DNA of 64,000 bases from Neodontobutis hainanensis (taxonomy: Eukaryota; Chordata; Actinopteri; Gobiiformes; Odontobutidae), in contig JALDNG010000904.1 in assembly GCA_024349245.1 (NCBI GenBank), positions 1 to 64,000 on the forward strand, read 5' to 3'. Below are positions 15,040-28,559 of this stretch, piece by piece (position 1 is the stretch's first letter; every line of letters begins with the position of its first letter). The notes beneath the pieces were generated by a model that saw nothing but the letters and a program-made list of their open reading frames with translations, did not search any database and had not been told where the DNA came from. The translations under genes and the position numbers were made by a program.

Positions 15040-16130
15040 TATTGTTGATTTCATATAATTCGAAGGTGAATGTTCCTGAAAGTGAAATTGAAAGCAACAC
15101 AATATCCATGGGAGACATATTTTATAGACACAAGAAATTATTGAATAGTAAACGAATTTGAGATATTACTAAGTGTCTCGTATTACTCAGACATGCATCA
15201 TAGGTTTAAAGAACAACAATATTTTAGATGAATGGGAAAGAAAAGTTTTAAATACAGTTGACGATTAATCATGGTTTGCTCTTGCCTCGATGATTGGTAG
15301 GAACTACTAGCATATCCACAATATGGTTATATAATATAAACAAATTGGAGACATTTCAATCAGAGCGTGTTACGGATTAACGGTTTGAAAGTATTTTTGT
15401 TATAATAGACTATTTACTAGCTCACGTTATCTGGAACGTTCTTTTACATTGGATTAGATTTGAAAAAATTTATTAATATTATTGGAGTTAGGATATCATC
15501 AAGTAAAAACGATAAAGCTTTGTGTCAATTTTTATGAATACTGTAAAAAATTAAACTAAGGTACATTGTCCCCGGTCTATTGAGTGTACATTAGAAGCTA
15601 GAGCTGGATATTCTTTGATTTATCGCTATAAGGAAACTCAAGAGTATGATCTTAACTATTTTTTCTCGAAAAAGTTGGCTTCAAGGTTATTGGTATTTCA
15701 ATCATAAGAAAAAGTTAGAGCAAAAATCAATTTTTATGACAATTCAAGGCAATAGAATTCGTGATATTTCTGATTTGTCAGCGATAATTCAAAATGGGAT
15801 GATACATCAAAAATTTAAGGGCGAAATGTTTATAGGGATAAGTTCAAACTAGCTCTTATTAGTCTTAAAGCCTTTAATGTTACAAAGAAGATTCTTAACA
15901 TATTTTATCAAGGACAATGGTCAAGTGTACCCCGTAAGAAAATTGGTTGAGGATGTGGGAATAGCTGAATATATATTTAAGTATTTTCCTGTCTATTCCT
16001 CGTTTTTCAATCGTATTAAAAACTTTTTTTTAGTTTTGAAAAATATGAGAATAAGTAGTGGTGCAACTTACGAAAAAAAATTTCAGAAAGAGAGTTTAAA
16101 AATTTGAGAAATTACATCTGACAGTAGTCG
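15040..16130 (+). mobile_element. Degenerate IS630/Tc1-like (DDE_3) transposon, copy 1
   Basis: Decayed transposase in several frames. The 5' part carries the shared family start GTGAAATTGAAAGCAACAC (about 15081) and the block TGGTAGGAACTACTAGC (about 15285). Near 15760-15850 it reads RDISDLSAIIQNGMIHQKF, matching the ISVCCAMNRNGVIH-type strand of DDE_3 transposases. Near 15980-16060 YSSFFNRIKNFFLVLKNM matches the YSPFLNPIENFFSVWKN catalytic-Glu block. The glutamate of NPIE is changed (NRIK), and many stops occur. Non-autonomous fossil; termini and target duplication not resolved. Confidence 0.72.
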
Positions 16131-19093
16131 TTCATTTTGTTGTAAAATTTTAGGCTATTTGAGGAAATGTACAAATAGATATTTAAAAATGATTTAAATT
16201 TAATACAATCAATGCATTAATTTTTCAATATTTTTTAACTTTATCGACAAAAATTAAAGATTTTATTGAAAAAATTATTTAGTTAATAGAAAAAACATAT
16301 ATTTTTTCTCAGACGAAAGATCGAATAAAATTATGTAATTTACAAAATTGAATTATCAAATCATGTGTAAAATTTTGACTTTACGAGGTAAAACTTTAAA
16401 TATGAATTTTTTTTCATTTTTGAGTGCAAAAGTGTTCTCAATTAAATTCACATACTTAGATATCGCTTTCTTCTAGTTTGAGTAAAAACTAAATATATAT
16501 GCCTTCCAATTTTAATTTTAGTTTTAAAAGAGGAACTATAAAAATCAAAGAATTCAAATTTTAAAATTTGTGTCATAAATTTTCACATGCTTAAAGCTAG
16601 AATTTTTACAAAATCTATGAAATTTTGGCGATATATTTTAAACAAAGAACAATTCAATACTAATTATAAAATATCTTGTGCATTATATTTGTTTATTTTT
16701 ATGAGATTTACAGAAGAAAAACATCTTGAGCTTTATAAAGGAACTATAAAATCGTAATTTTAGGATATAGTTTTAGAATAATAAAAATCTATGTTAAATT
16801 GAAAACCTAGATTGGATAGATGATAAATACTCCCTTTAGAATATTTTGGATTTAGTATTAATTTTTTATTTTAGATATGAAATCCAAATAAATAAATAAT
16901 ATTTCTTTGGCTAACATATCATAAAATCATGATAAGTTGAAAATTTTAATTTATAAAATGGGAGAAGATTAATTTCTTTTAATTTGTACAACAGCTGAGA
17001 ATAAATAAATAATGCATTCATTTTGAAGAGCTTTTTATAAATAATAAAAATTATTTACGTACAGACTTGTATTTTTTAAACTTTTTGGTCTAATAAGTTA
17101 ATACTATTAATTTATCGATATTTGAGAGCGTTAAATTAATTTTCCCATCTTACACGAGAAACTATTGTTCAATCTTAAAAACTCACAAAAATACATTTTA
17201 AAAAGTGGGAAGTTTGATTCGTAGGTTGAGGAAAGTTAAGATTTGAAGGATATTTCGATTATATATTAAGAAAAACGAAACATATCTTGTATCTATCATA
17301 TATAATTATTGAGTATATTTACATAAAAATATTTATTAATTCATCTTTTAAATGGAATTTTTCTTTGAATTTAAATGCTTAAAGCACAAACTCTTTTTGA
17401 AATTTAACTGAGGTAAGATATTCATTGAACAAATATTAGGATCTAATTAATGTATAACATAGCAAAATATACTGAGACAAAAATTAATTTGGAACCATTT
17501 AGAAACCTTGCCCATCAAATTTAACTATATATAATTAAATTTGATATAATATAGTTTCTTTGAACGATTTTTATCATGGTAAATAATTAATATTCTTTTT
17601 TTAATTTTAAATTTAAAAAAATGAGCATATGTTAAAGAAAGTTCATGTGATAGCTTCATGAATAGGTAAAACTCACATGCTTTAATTTGATTTTATTTTT
17701 TTTTCGAATGCCTGTTGGTTGATTGACTGAGCTTGAAGTTGAAGTGAGTTTGAATTGAAAAAATAAAATATAACTTATTAATAAATGTATGACTGAGTTA
17801 TTTTATCCAGTTTAAAAGTTTTCAACGTGTAACAATAAACCTAAAAGGGAATGGAATTTTTTTTTTGAATATTGAAAAAACATGTCAAGTGGCATCTTAG
17901 ATAAATATATTACGTTTAAATATACTTAATATATAATTAATGAACGATGGCGCCTCTTTAATTCCCATAGTCTTTAATAGATCCAATGTGTTATTTATTC
18001 AAATTTGATAATTCTGAGTGCATAAAGCTTAATAATATATTTTTCCTGTTTAAAAATATTTATCAGATTGTACAATTCACTTAAATAACATCAATCATGG
18101 TTTTAATAAATTTATGAATTAATTTTTTTTATCTGCTTAGAAAAATTTTTCTCATGTATCATTTGCAAAATTTTCAGATAACCATTCTAAGCATGGCTCT
18201 CAAACTAACTAGGCAACCATAGAAAATGTAATTAAAGATTAAATGTGCAATATGAAGTAAAAATGCTACTTGTTAAAGCAATATTTGATAAATATACAAT
18301 GTATAAATCTAATGAGACCGAAAACACAATTCATCGTTTTAACAAAGAAAATATCAAAAAATATATTGAAGTTGAGTAACAACGATAAGAAATTAATAAT
18401 ATAAATATCCTGATTGAAATTCGCTGATTTTTTAAATAATTCCTTGCTTTATTCAACTTGAATTTATTGTATGAACTAGTTTTAATCTATTTATGATATT
18501 TTAACTCATGGTTCATGGATCCTTTTTTCTATCTTTACAAAATAAATTTTGAAAATATTAATCTTCTTTAAGATTTTAAGATATATCTATGGATTCGTAA
18601 ATTTGATGCATTTTTAAGAAGAATACCTGATACAGGAGTAAGACTACATTATGGTTCATCATTATATTTTTGTAAAGTCAGCAGAATTGTGTTAAACATT
18701 ATTGATTTATTTCTCTTCGTCTATCTGCTTGATAAAATTAAAATTTACTTCATCACATCACAAGTTTTAAAATTTAAACCTTTTTTACTTCTATAAATTT
18801 TTCATTTGTTAGTTTTCTTTCATATATAAACATAATTTGTGAAAATATTTTAAGGTAATATCTAAATTATTATTATGCTTGTAAAAAATAAAAACAAAAA
18901 AACAAAAATCATCTGCAATTTCGAACATAAAAGAATTTATATAATTTGTTGTGAATCTCGATGAATATTTTTTATCAATTCGTATTTGGAATAAATCATT
19001 CAATTATCGTTTCTCCACAATTCGATCAATATTAGATAAAAATTGCCGTGTCATAGATTTAATTAAATTATAAATGTACACAATATACTTCAG
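16131..19093. other. AT-rich intergenic DNA
   Basis: Background composition. No exon-like island was found, including the missing 5' exons of the gene ending at 19258. Confidence 0.45.
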
Positions 19094-19258
19094 GTTTTAA
19101 CAAGTTGGGATTTGGAACTTCACAGAGGGAAATTACTGTTGATAGTATGCCTTCTCAAGACGCCACTAAGACTGATAAAGGTTTTAATTTGTTTTAATTC
19201 AAAAGATTTAATTCCTTTTCTGAAATATAGTTTTGATGATTGTTCATCGCAGATATGA
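19094..19258 (+). CDS. 3' end of an unrecognised gene (two exons)
   Basis: After acceptor ATACTTCAG, exon 19094-19180 reads FNKLGFGTSQREITVD then SMPSQDATKTDK. A 25-nt GT..AG intron (19181-19205) joins it in frame to DLIPFLKYSFDDCSSQI and TGA at 19256-19258. The exon is an island of balanced composition in very AT-rich DNA, and the intron length matches the class in this window. Phase requires one base from an upstream exon that was not found within 300 bp; alternatively translation starts at the ATG of MPSQDATK (19147), giving a very short protein. No family recognised. Confidence 0.45.
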   Translation, partial: VLTSWDLELHRGKLLLIVCLLKTPLRLIKVLICFNSKDLIPFLKYSFDDCSSQI

Positions 19259-20814
19259 TTAAAAGAAAAAAGATGCCATAAATATCAGAAGTGTTTTCGC
19301 TCACATTTTATTCTTAAACTGTCAATATATATCTTTTATTAAATAAAGCAAACATAAACTAAAACAAAACCAGGAAAATATATAATAACCCTGATGAATA
19401 CATTTCAAAATAGCTTTCAGATATGGGAAGCACGGCTTTAAATTTTTCAAGGAAATAATAAGAACTTTACAGACGATAGGAACTTTTAAATTTTACTTGA
19501 GACAGTATTTTATGAAACTTAATTCCCAAAAATTGATCAAGATCAATAAACATTGCTGCATAATTGACAAAATTCCGGTCTTACTGTCGATATTTCGATC
19601 GACGTTTATTTCAATCATCTAGGTTTTTGGAGCTTTTGAAAGCATCTTAGAGTTTAATATATTAAGGAATTTGAAATAGAAAACATTTTCGTCTTTTTCA
19701 TAAATCTTATGTCTCATGAACACGAAATTAGATTTTTTGAGTAAATTTAGATTAAGTTAATACTTTGAGCTAATTTTGAATAAATTGATAAAGTAAAGCA
19801 TAAAAATAATTTTAACAAAACTATGTTTGGAATTTATCAATATTTTTCTTGGTTAAGAATTTGTGAAATATTTGTTTGTGAAAAATACACTAAATATTAA
19901 ATAACTTTAACAGTAGATTTAAGGATAGATTTCTATAACTCACGTAAAACATGATTCAGCAAAATTTCCCAGTATATTTCAATAATTTATATTGATATGC
20001 AAAATATTATTTTCACATCACATGAATGCATGTCTTTGATGTAGAGTACTTATGAATATTTTATTTTTTAAAAATATCACAAATTATATTTAATGTGGTG
20101 ATAGTATTTGAATCTATTTGTTTAAGAATATAGCCAAATCTCACATATTTTAAATACCTCAAGAAAAATTTTCCATTTAATGAAAATTGAATTGAATTTT
20201 TTTCTATCTTTAGGGGTATATTAATTTCATATAATTTTATTAAAATTTCTTATAAATTTTGCTTAATTTATTTTTTAAAATAATTTTCGATTGGATATTT
20301 TAAGTGAATTCAAATAACAACCATATGAATTTTTAATATATATATTCTAGGAGTTTAGAATCTTGGATTTTCAACTGCGTTTTAACTTATTTTAATTTAT
20401 TTTTATTGTTAAAAATGAAAATTTTGCTATTTTTACCATTCTCCTTGAAATTTTTTAAGATTTGAGTTGTATAAATTTCGACCTTCCATGATATATATTT
20501 TTGCATTTTTTATATTATCGTGTTCTGCCGAAACATTAAATGTTAATTTTAATGCTTTTAGTCATTTTTTATTTACAGATCAAATTTTTAAAATATAAAT
20601 TTTTTTCAGCTCATTATTTTTCATCTTTAAATCTACGTAGTGTCAAGATATATTATTTATAAACAATAAGTTTTTGAAGAAATATAATTTTTTGTGTGTT
20701 TGATAATGAGCAATACTATCACCTCGCTCATCTTTTTATTTTTTAAATATTGGTTTTGAATAATTATATTTTTTAAATATATTAACCTATAGTATTCAAA
20801 AATCAGATTCTTTT

Positions 20815-21069
20815 TTGTATTTTAAAAACATTTTTATTGTTGTATTTACACATTTTTGTTTCTCAAACGTTATTACATTCGTTTTTCAGCAAATTCGACT
20901 TGTAATGCCATCTATGATGATTTGTAATTCTCCTTTCGATAAACCAAAATATACAAAAAAAGGTTTTATAAATCTGCTATATTTAGAATTCAAGGATATA
21001 GATTCAATTTTATATTTGGTGGTTAATTATTTTAAGTATTTTAAAATCAATCGCTTAAGATATATTTGA
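20815..21069 (+). CDS. Open frame with two in-phase micro-introns, unknown
   Basis: An 84-codon frame is open throughout, yet contains two good GT..AG pairs of 21 nt (20869-20889) and 24 nt (20963-20986), both multiples of three. Splicing keeps the frame and leaves QIRLVMPSMMICNSPFDKPK followed by YTKKEFKDIDSILYLVVNYF. The central exon (20890-20962) is the least AT-biased part. The start at 20815 is not an ATG. Could be a real exon pair or a chance ORF; one or two ORFs of this size are expected by chance here. Confidence 0.3.
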   Translation: MYFKNIFIVVFTHFCFSNVITFVFQQIRLVMPSMMICNSPFDKPKYTKKGFINLLYLEFKDIDSILYLVVNYFKYFKINRLRYI

Positions 21070-24000
21070 TAGATGATATTTAGTATAAAATTTTTTTGCT
21101 TATTTTTTGGTTTTGTATTTCAATAAACGATTGTTTTTATAAGTATTGAATTTTATTTCTTGTTAAGATGGTTACATTTCACGATTTTTAACATTTTATG
21201 AGCTTCGTTTAATGTTTATCCGTATGATTTATTTTTCTTCTGATAGTTATCAATTTATACAGCTTTTAATAAAAAAACAAAAATATTTCAATCATTTTTT
21301 GTGTTCTTTTTAATTTTTAAAATCAGAAGTTAAAAATAATTCATACGAAATCATAATCCGAATTGCATTTGATATCTTGGTTAAACTTGACGATAAATAT
21401 TCCGAGAATGGGGGATAGGCATTCCTTAAAAATGGCATTCTAAAAAATGAGGTATTAATATTTTGTTTGTTTAAGATAAATTTTATAAACAAATTCAAAA
21501 GTTTAATAATTTTTTCATAGATATTTAGTTCTACAAATGATGAATGATACTTGAATATGTAACGATCTAATCGATCATAGAATATTTAAACAGAGAATGA
21601 AAATATTTTATTTAATTTTAAGATATACAAGTCAATAAAATTAGATCTACCTTTCTTTAATTGGCCCTGCCACTTTAATTAAAGTAAACATATTTTTCAT
21701 TTTAATGTATAGATAGATTAGTGAGTGATACAAAAATCTTAGATTTGAAAATATATATTTTCATGTTAAGATATGTAAACCGCAAAAAACTTTTCGATAT
21801 TTTATGTCAGCTTGAAAATAATATTGAAGAAAATTCTTCTTCATGATAATTTTAAAACAAAAATGCTCTTAAATATAAGAATCAAGTGGACATGTTAAAA
21901 AATGAGAACTCAGATTATGAACTTTAGTTTTTTTGTAAGTTAAAAAAAGTAAAAATCACGATGACATTACATTATGGTATTTAAAATTAATTAAATCTCT
22001 TCAGATTATTTGAACAAGACACTTGTATATTTTGAAAAAATAATTTTCTTTATTCTTAAAAATTGGACCAGTGACAAGATTATCTGGTCATAAAAATGAA
22101 AAATAACTTAATTAGAAGACATGTAGCTGAGTCAGTTTCTCGTATTCTTAAAATTAAGTAAAAATTCTTCGATATTTATACTTTTATACAATATTATATT
22201 TTTTGTTTTTTTCTGGTTTTAGATATAATATTTTTATATGATGTCAAACGAATATATAATACAGTATATGTTGACATTTCAAGGGGATTTATGTATATAT
22301 TAAAAATATTTTATGGTTTTTGTCTTACGAATATTATGTCTGGAGTTTTTTGTCAAAGGGATCATATCCTACACTTATTTCAAAATATATTAATTTCTTG
22401 AGATAATTTCAAAATGTCCACATTTTGTTGCATTTCACAAAATAATAAATAATAATACTGAGATCAAATAGTGGTAAAAGTATTTTTCTTTTTAAATGAT
22501 AAAATTGTAAATATTGATTTTGATTGTAAATTAATATTCTTTTTATTTGTTTCACAGCTTCAGTAATACATTGCAATTGTTGATTTTCATTAAATTACCA
22601 ATGATAAATTAGCTTTATAACATTCTAATTTCAGAAATTATCAAGTGATAGTAAATAAAAAGTATTTTTAGTGCTAAAAATGATTTAAAGTTATAGATGT
22701 GATAAATTTTATGATTTTTATTTATGAATGAAAATTTTAATATTTACCACCTTATTTTTTATTTAACCATAAATTTTATAAAAGATTTAAGTTTCATAAT
22801 CAGTAAAACATTTAAAATATAGCGTTCTGAAATATCAAATTTCAAGATTTTTATTTGACACCATGACAAAATTTTTAATCTTATTCACATATTTTTTGAA
22901 TCATGTTTATTTATGATTAAAGATATTTTATTTTTACATTTTTATTTACTGTGCATTTTTTTCTATAATTTAGAATCATAAATTTTGTATTGATCTAAAC
23001 CTAAACAAGTAAATTTATTTTTGATTAAAACTGCTTTTGTGAATTTATTTATTATTTTTAATATATGAAGGATTTATTCGATTTAATTGAGATTATTTTT
23101 TTTGAATATTGACATGAATTTTTAATTTATAGAAATTTTTGGTTCCAGGAAGAAAATTAAACTTCAGATCACCTGAAAATTGTATTTATTTACCAATATT
23201 CTATTTTATGAAACTAATTTACAAACGCTATATTTACCAGGTTGATTAGCTGATTTTAAATTCACAGATTGTTTTTATAAAATTTTAAATTAACCTAATT
23301 TCATTTTCAAGAATCAATTTATTTGGATTTTTATGAAATAATTCAATCAACGATTATATTATAAAGTTTTACATAATTTAAATCACCAATTAAACTTCTT
23401 TAATAACTGATATAAGTTTTGTACAAGTTCCATTTGATTGTAAAATAATCGCTTATTTGTCTATTGGAAGAAAAATATGTTAAATATCAAATTATATAAT
23501 TTATAAGTGAAGTAGTGTAAGCAACGAAAATGATCAATTTTATTCCTATTTTTTATTTTAGATTAAATTTATTATTTTGATATCGTAAATTATAATGGCA
23601 ATTGGAATCGATTCTAAAAATTATAACAACATTGTCTTTTTAAAACTCCTAAAATATATGAATGTTGTACTTTTAAACGATCAATTCACTCATTGTTCTA
23701 GCTATCCTATTTTTCCAGTCTTTAACATCTCGACAAGATTGAAAATAAATTTTATTTTATGAAATACTTAGCAAAATATATAAGGTCCATGTTGAGGATA
23801 AGTTATATTTATTTATTTTTTGTGATTATTTTGATCCTTATATTTTTTCTATTGAAATTTTACGAACTTTTTGCAGTATATATGGTTATAAAACAAATAT
23901 TAGATTTATCGGAATTTAAATCTTTATGTCACTAAGAAAACTTTCAAATTATTTTTTAAAACAACGATAACTTCTAGTTTTGTTAATTTAATCAGTAACT

Positions 24001-24759
24001 TCGACTTCACAGCTAAAATGTGACAGAAACTCATAGTTTCAAATAGAATCATGGGTGTTTTTATTTTATGGAATCTGTTCTTATATATGTAGATGAATTT
24101 CAATGAATAAACTCATAATATCGTGATGAAATATTTGTGAATAAAATTAATTCCACATGATAATTGATAAATTTACTTTTTCAATCTCATAGTTGGTATC
24201 GCATTGAGCAACTATTTTTATTCTTAAACATTTAAGAATTTTTTGATATAAAAGTTTATTTTAAGAAAACCAAAAGAAATTTAACAACTTTAAAATTTTA
24301 TTCCAAATAAATATTTTATGTTATTTAAATTATTTTTCATAAAGTTGAAATAAATTGAATTTGATTTATTTTATAAAATAAGAAATCATTTAATTTAAAA
24401 AAAAAATTTCTATGAATCATAAAGGAGGATTCAAGGAAATAGATTTTTTGAAGTTATAAACTTATTTTGACTTGGTATAAAACAAATTAAAATAGTTTGT
24501 GAAAGTTTCGTTGGTTTGAGGTTTTCACGATGAGACGGTTAAGAATTTCCAATTTAAATATTTCCACTTTTATTTTAAATGTTTCGAATACAACTAATTA
24601 TATTTATGTGAGGTGTTTCGATCAGCTTTATGATTTTTTGCAAATTAACTTTAACATTTTTGTTCTCGAGTTAAAATAACATTACTGAACAATAAACTGA
24701 GTTTGGAAATTTTATTCATTTGTCTCTTCTGTATTCCTGTGTTTCAAAGAATAAGCCTC
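21070..24759. other. AT-rich DNA with one possible minus-strand exon
   Basis: At 21310-21498 a minus-strand frame reads NAYPPFSEYLSSSLTKIS then NAIRIMISYELFLTSDF, the only patch here with exon-like residues; it is preceded by a TTTTTTAG acceptor-like site. The rest is featureless background. Confidence 0.3.
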
Positions 24760-25850
24760 ATTTTACGATTAAAAATCAGCAATTGACATAATTAATTTCC
24801 CAGTGTTTTCACATATTAGTACCCTCAATTGAGTCTCGTCCTTTGATTTACCACAATCAACAATATTTTCAAAACTGAAAAAAAGTCAAAATTCTTATTC
24901 ATAAACAGTTAATAGGCGGGACGATACTTAAAATTATATGGGACTTTTAAAACATCCTCAACCAACTGTTAATATGTGTGCGTTCTATCATTATCGATGA
25001 TTAAAATTTGAGAAAGAATTCTGTTTCTAACAAAAATGAGTTAAGGTATGGAAGAGCTGATTTGAAATGTTCGCCGTTAACATATTTCTCTTTAATTTTT
25101 ATCTATCCTTCTATTACAGTGTTATGTGCCAGTTCAGAAATATGATAACTTATGACGCCTGAAACAGCAACAAAAATTGATTTTCGCATTTACTTTTGAT
25201 CAGGGTTGGTATACTAATAACCTTGAAACAAACATGTTCGAGCTAAACGAAGTTGATACGATATTTTTGAGTTTATGTATCCAGATAAATCAATGTGTAT
25301 CCTGTTTTAGCTTCTATTTTATACGCAATATTCTTATGCTCAGACACTATAGTTATATTTTAACAATATTTGGTGAGATTGAAGAACGATTTGTCATTTT
25401 ACTTAACGATATTTTAACTCAATATTGTTAATTAATTTATTTGAAAGCTATGCAAAAGTAACAGAACATTCTTTATCAACGTGAGCTAGTAAATGGTCTT
25501 TTACACCAAAATTATATTCCGATCGCTTATCACTCCTCACGCTCTGATTGAAATCTTTCCATTTTTAATATTATATTATTATACTGTTGATTAGCTAGTA
25601 GTTCCTGCCAATCATCGAAGCTCTAGCATACACTAAATGACCTTCAAGTTTCGTTGCCACCGTTCTTTTCCATTGGTCTTTTGATTATCTTTTGTTTTTT
25701 TAACTTAAGTGTGCAGCCAGGTTCTAAAAAGACACTATGTTTTTTTCTACTGCGTTTAAAGTCAGTCTGTATCTCAGGTCGACTTCAATTTCAAATGACA
25801 TAGATATTTTGTTGTTTAAAATTTCACTTTGAGATATTTTTCATTTTGAA
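24760..25850 (-). mobile_element. Degenerate IS630/Tc1-like (DDE_3) transposon, copy 2
   Basis: Same family as the copies near 15 and 29 kb, on minus. The 5' end matches CAAAGTGAAATT (about 25832-25821). Near 25615-25540 it reads FDDWQELLANQQYNNIILK then MERFQSERE, equivalent to the block in the other copies. The 3' part near 24950-24870 reads RPAY then FFSVLKILL, matching the PPYSPFLNPIENFFSVWK block. Stops and frameshifts throughout. Open frames on the opposite strand here (for example 25177-25431) are shadows. Confidence 0.7.
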
Positions 25851-26977
25851 TAATTACAAAAAAAGATTGTGAGTAGAATTTTGATTTTTTATGTTCATAA
25901 TTTACCATCTTTTTATATCTGTAGCGTAGGTGATTTTTTGCAAACTAGATGACAAAAGTTGGATAATAAATTCAAAACTAATGTTAAAAATAGAAATGCT
26001 AAATCTTAAAATTTTTTTGATAATTTAATTGTTACTTGTAAATACTTGTTACAGTTGATTTAATGAGTAACATATCATTGAATCTTTTCCAAAAATTTTA
26101 TTAATTGATTTCGAAAATTATAAAGTTAATTGTAAAGATTATGATGTTTAATAACAAGAATTTTTTAAGTTGATTATAACGATTTTGAAGTTATTTGAAA
26201 AAGCCAATATGAATGAAACACGAATATAAATTTTTTCTTCTCATCACCACAGTTATTGATCAAAAATCGACTCGTAAAATATCGTTTTTTAATTAAGTTT
26301 TTCTGAAACTATACAGTCTAATTAAAATTCTTATTTAAACTTAACGTATTTTTAAACAAAATGTTTTTGAAATTTATTTATCATTTGTATAAAAATCTAG
26401 TTAGTAGCTTAAAAGTGTTCATAGATGAACGAAATATGACTTTTTAATAATATTTAAGAAAGCTAATTATCAAAATACCAATCAATAGTTAATCAACCTG
26501 TTAACTATATGAGGATTGACAATTGTAAAATTTTTTCTTTATGTATTATGAGCATTTAGATAATATAAGATACAAATCAATTAACTTTATACAAAAAGCC
26601 TTTTATTTTGTAATAATTTTATCAATATATAGTAAATAATGTCAATACAAAAAAATAACCAACAATCGTTAATTAGCTTTATCATATAAGAATAAAAAAT
26701 AGATAAGCCGCGAAAAATCCTGTTTGATAAATTAACAGAGTGATACTCCTTTGTTATTGATTAATTAAATTTCTTTTACCATATGTAAACAGAGCGCATG
26801 GGATAAGTAAAAATTAATGAGAATAGAGATTAAGAGTAGGTGATCTACTGCAATAATTTAACGGGATAAACGTGATTATATCAAAAATAACAAATCACAT
26901 TTTTTTGTTTCGATAAATATTTTACCCTTTTTATATCTATTTAGAATACCATTATTCATGTAAATAAAACAAAAAAG

Positions 26978-27955
26978 ATGAATTTGTCAACTCTATTTCT
27001 GTTGCTAAAATGAAAATTTTAGAATGATCAACAACTTTCTTAAATATAATTTCCTTGTTTAGTATCATAAGAGCGATTATGGGATATGAGGCTTATATCT
27101 CAATAATTGTCCTTGAAGTATCTAATCGATTTCTGTCGGAAGTTTACTGAAAAGTATGGTTATCTCAACAATCATTTTTGCTACCTTATTAGGACCCTTT
27201 ATTCTTTATGGTGTACCTGAAATAAAAGAAGATATGGTAACGATTAAATCATTTTTTTATATTAAAAAAATTTTAAAATATTAATGATAGGATCCGGTAG
27301 ATCTTTTATTCTTGGTGATCATAGAATTTATTGTGAACGTTGAAAATAAATGGTTACTTACGAATGAGGAAAAAATCGTTTATGCTTGGCTCCTTCCAAA
27401 AAGAGTAGAAATAGATACTCTAGTTTATCCTATATAATATGTTCCAGATTTTCTTGAAAAATTGAGAAAATTGCCTTCTTTTAACTTGGAAACAGCTAGA
27501 TAATACCAAGCAATACTTATCGTATTATCATTCTTACATTGGTATCTCCGCAAAGTTTCTTCGAATTTTGATGAAGTTGTGGAGGTTCTAAACAATGAGA
27601 AAGATGAAATGCTATCTGTGGAATGCACATCTCCCGTTAACAGTTTAGAATTACTGGGAGCTGAGAGTAATCATGCCTACCTATATTGGCTAATTTTGAT
27701 ATATATTTATGAATGTGAAAAATTTTGTTTAAAAATGATTAATTCAATCATTTCTAGAAAAGTACCGTTTTTATTTTTTAGTTTTGGACAATTTAGCCAA
27801 AAGGATATGAATGGCTCCCGCTGATTTATAGGGTGGTAAATCTCAAAACTCTCTTTTCTGGTAATTGAATCTGTAATTAGTCATGATTATAAAGATTTTT
27901 ATGTGGATCCAGAATTAATTATCACTTGGAATGAACTTCAACAAGATGTTTGTTG
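26978..27955 (+). CDS. Probable multi-exon gene with a PX-like motif, incomplete model
   Basis: Several consecutive coding-like pieces occur on plus. The best supported: exon 27291-27377 (after acceptor GATAG) reads DPVDLLFLVIIEF then IVNVENKWLLTNEEKI; a 26-nt intron (27378-27403) leads to a 19-nt exon SRNRYS; a 25-nt intron (27423-27447) leads to NFLEKLRKLPSFNLETAR. The joined R-x-RYSNF followed by a Leu-rich helix matches the RRYSDF signature of PX domains, which bind phosphoinositides in sorting nexins. Downstream, 27560-27670 is open and rich in charged residues (FDEVVEVLNNEKDEM), and about 27797-27955 reads PKGYEWLPLIYRVV then DPELIITWNELQQDVC before a TGA. Upstream pieces at 26978-27240 are hydrophobic and could be exons or relics. 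A TAA at about 27502 is not explained, so decay is possible. PX assignment is tentative. Confidence 0.42.
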
Positions 27956-28559
27956 ATTGTTAATTTATTGATATTTGATTTAATAAAAGATAAAATGACT
28001 CTAAATTAATATTTTAAAATCGATAGGTCTTTGACATATTTTTTTTTATTTTTAAAAGTGTATGATATTAACAGGATGAGTTAAATTTTGTGACATGGTT
28101 TAATTTGTTCTAAAACGAATCTTACACAACATGTTTTCGGACGCAGGGCGAAATTATTTATGTTTAAACAAGAATCTTAACTTCGTGAGAACCACGCTTG
28201 TTTATATACGATAAATAGCTCAAACATCAAAACCTTTTCTTTGGAGTAACATTCGTGTTAATTTCATGATTAAATTCGTTTATTTGACCAACATGCCTTT
28301 TGGTACCATACTTTCATAATGATTTTTTCGTCAATGTTCAATAAACTTTATTAGCTTCACCGCAATTTATAGTTTTTCGATCAAATAAATAATTATTGCA
28401 TTCAACTTTATACATTTTGAAATTAAACTATAATTCTTGCGATTAATAGAAAATAACATAATGAAACAATAAATGGTAAAATAAATTGTGTGGCAAATTT
28501 ATTGGTTTTATCAACTTTCTATTGTGCATTTCGGCAAACAGTTAACATTTTACGGTGAA

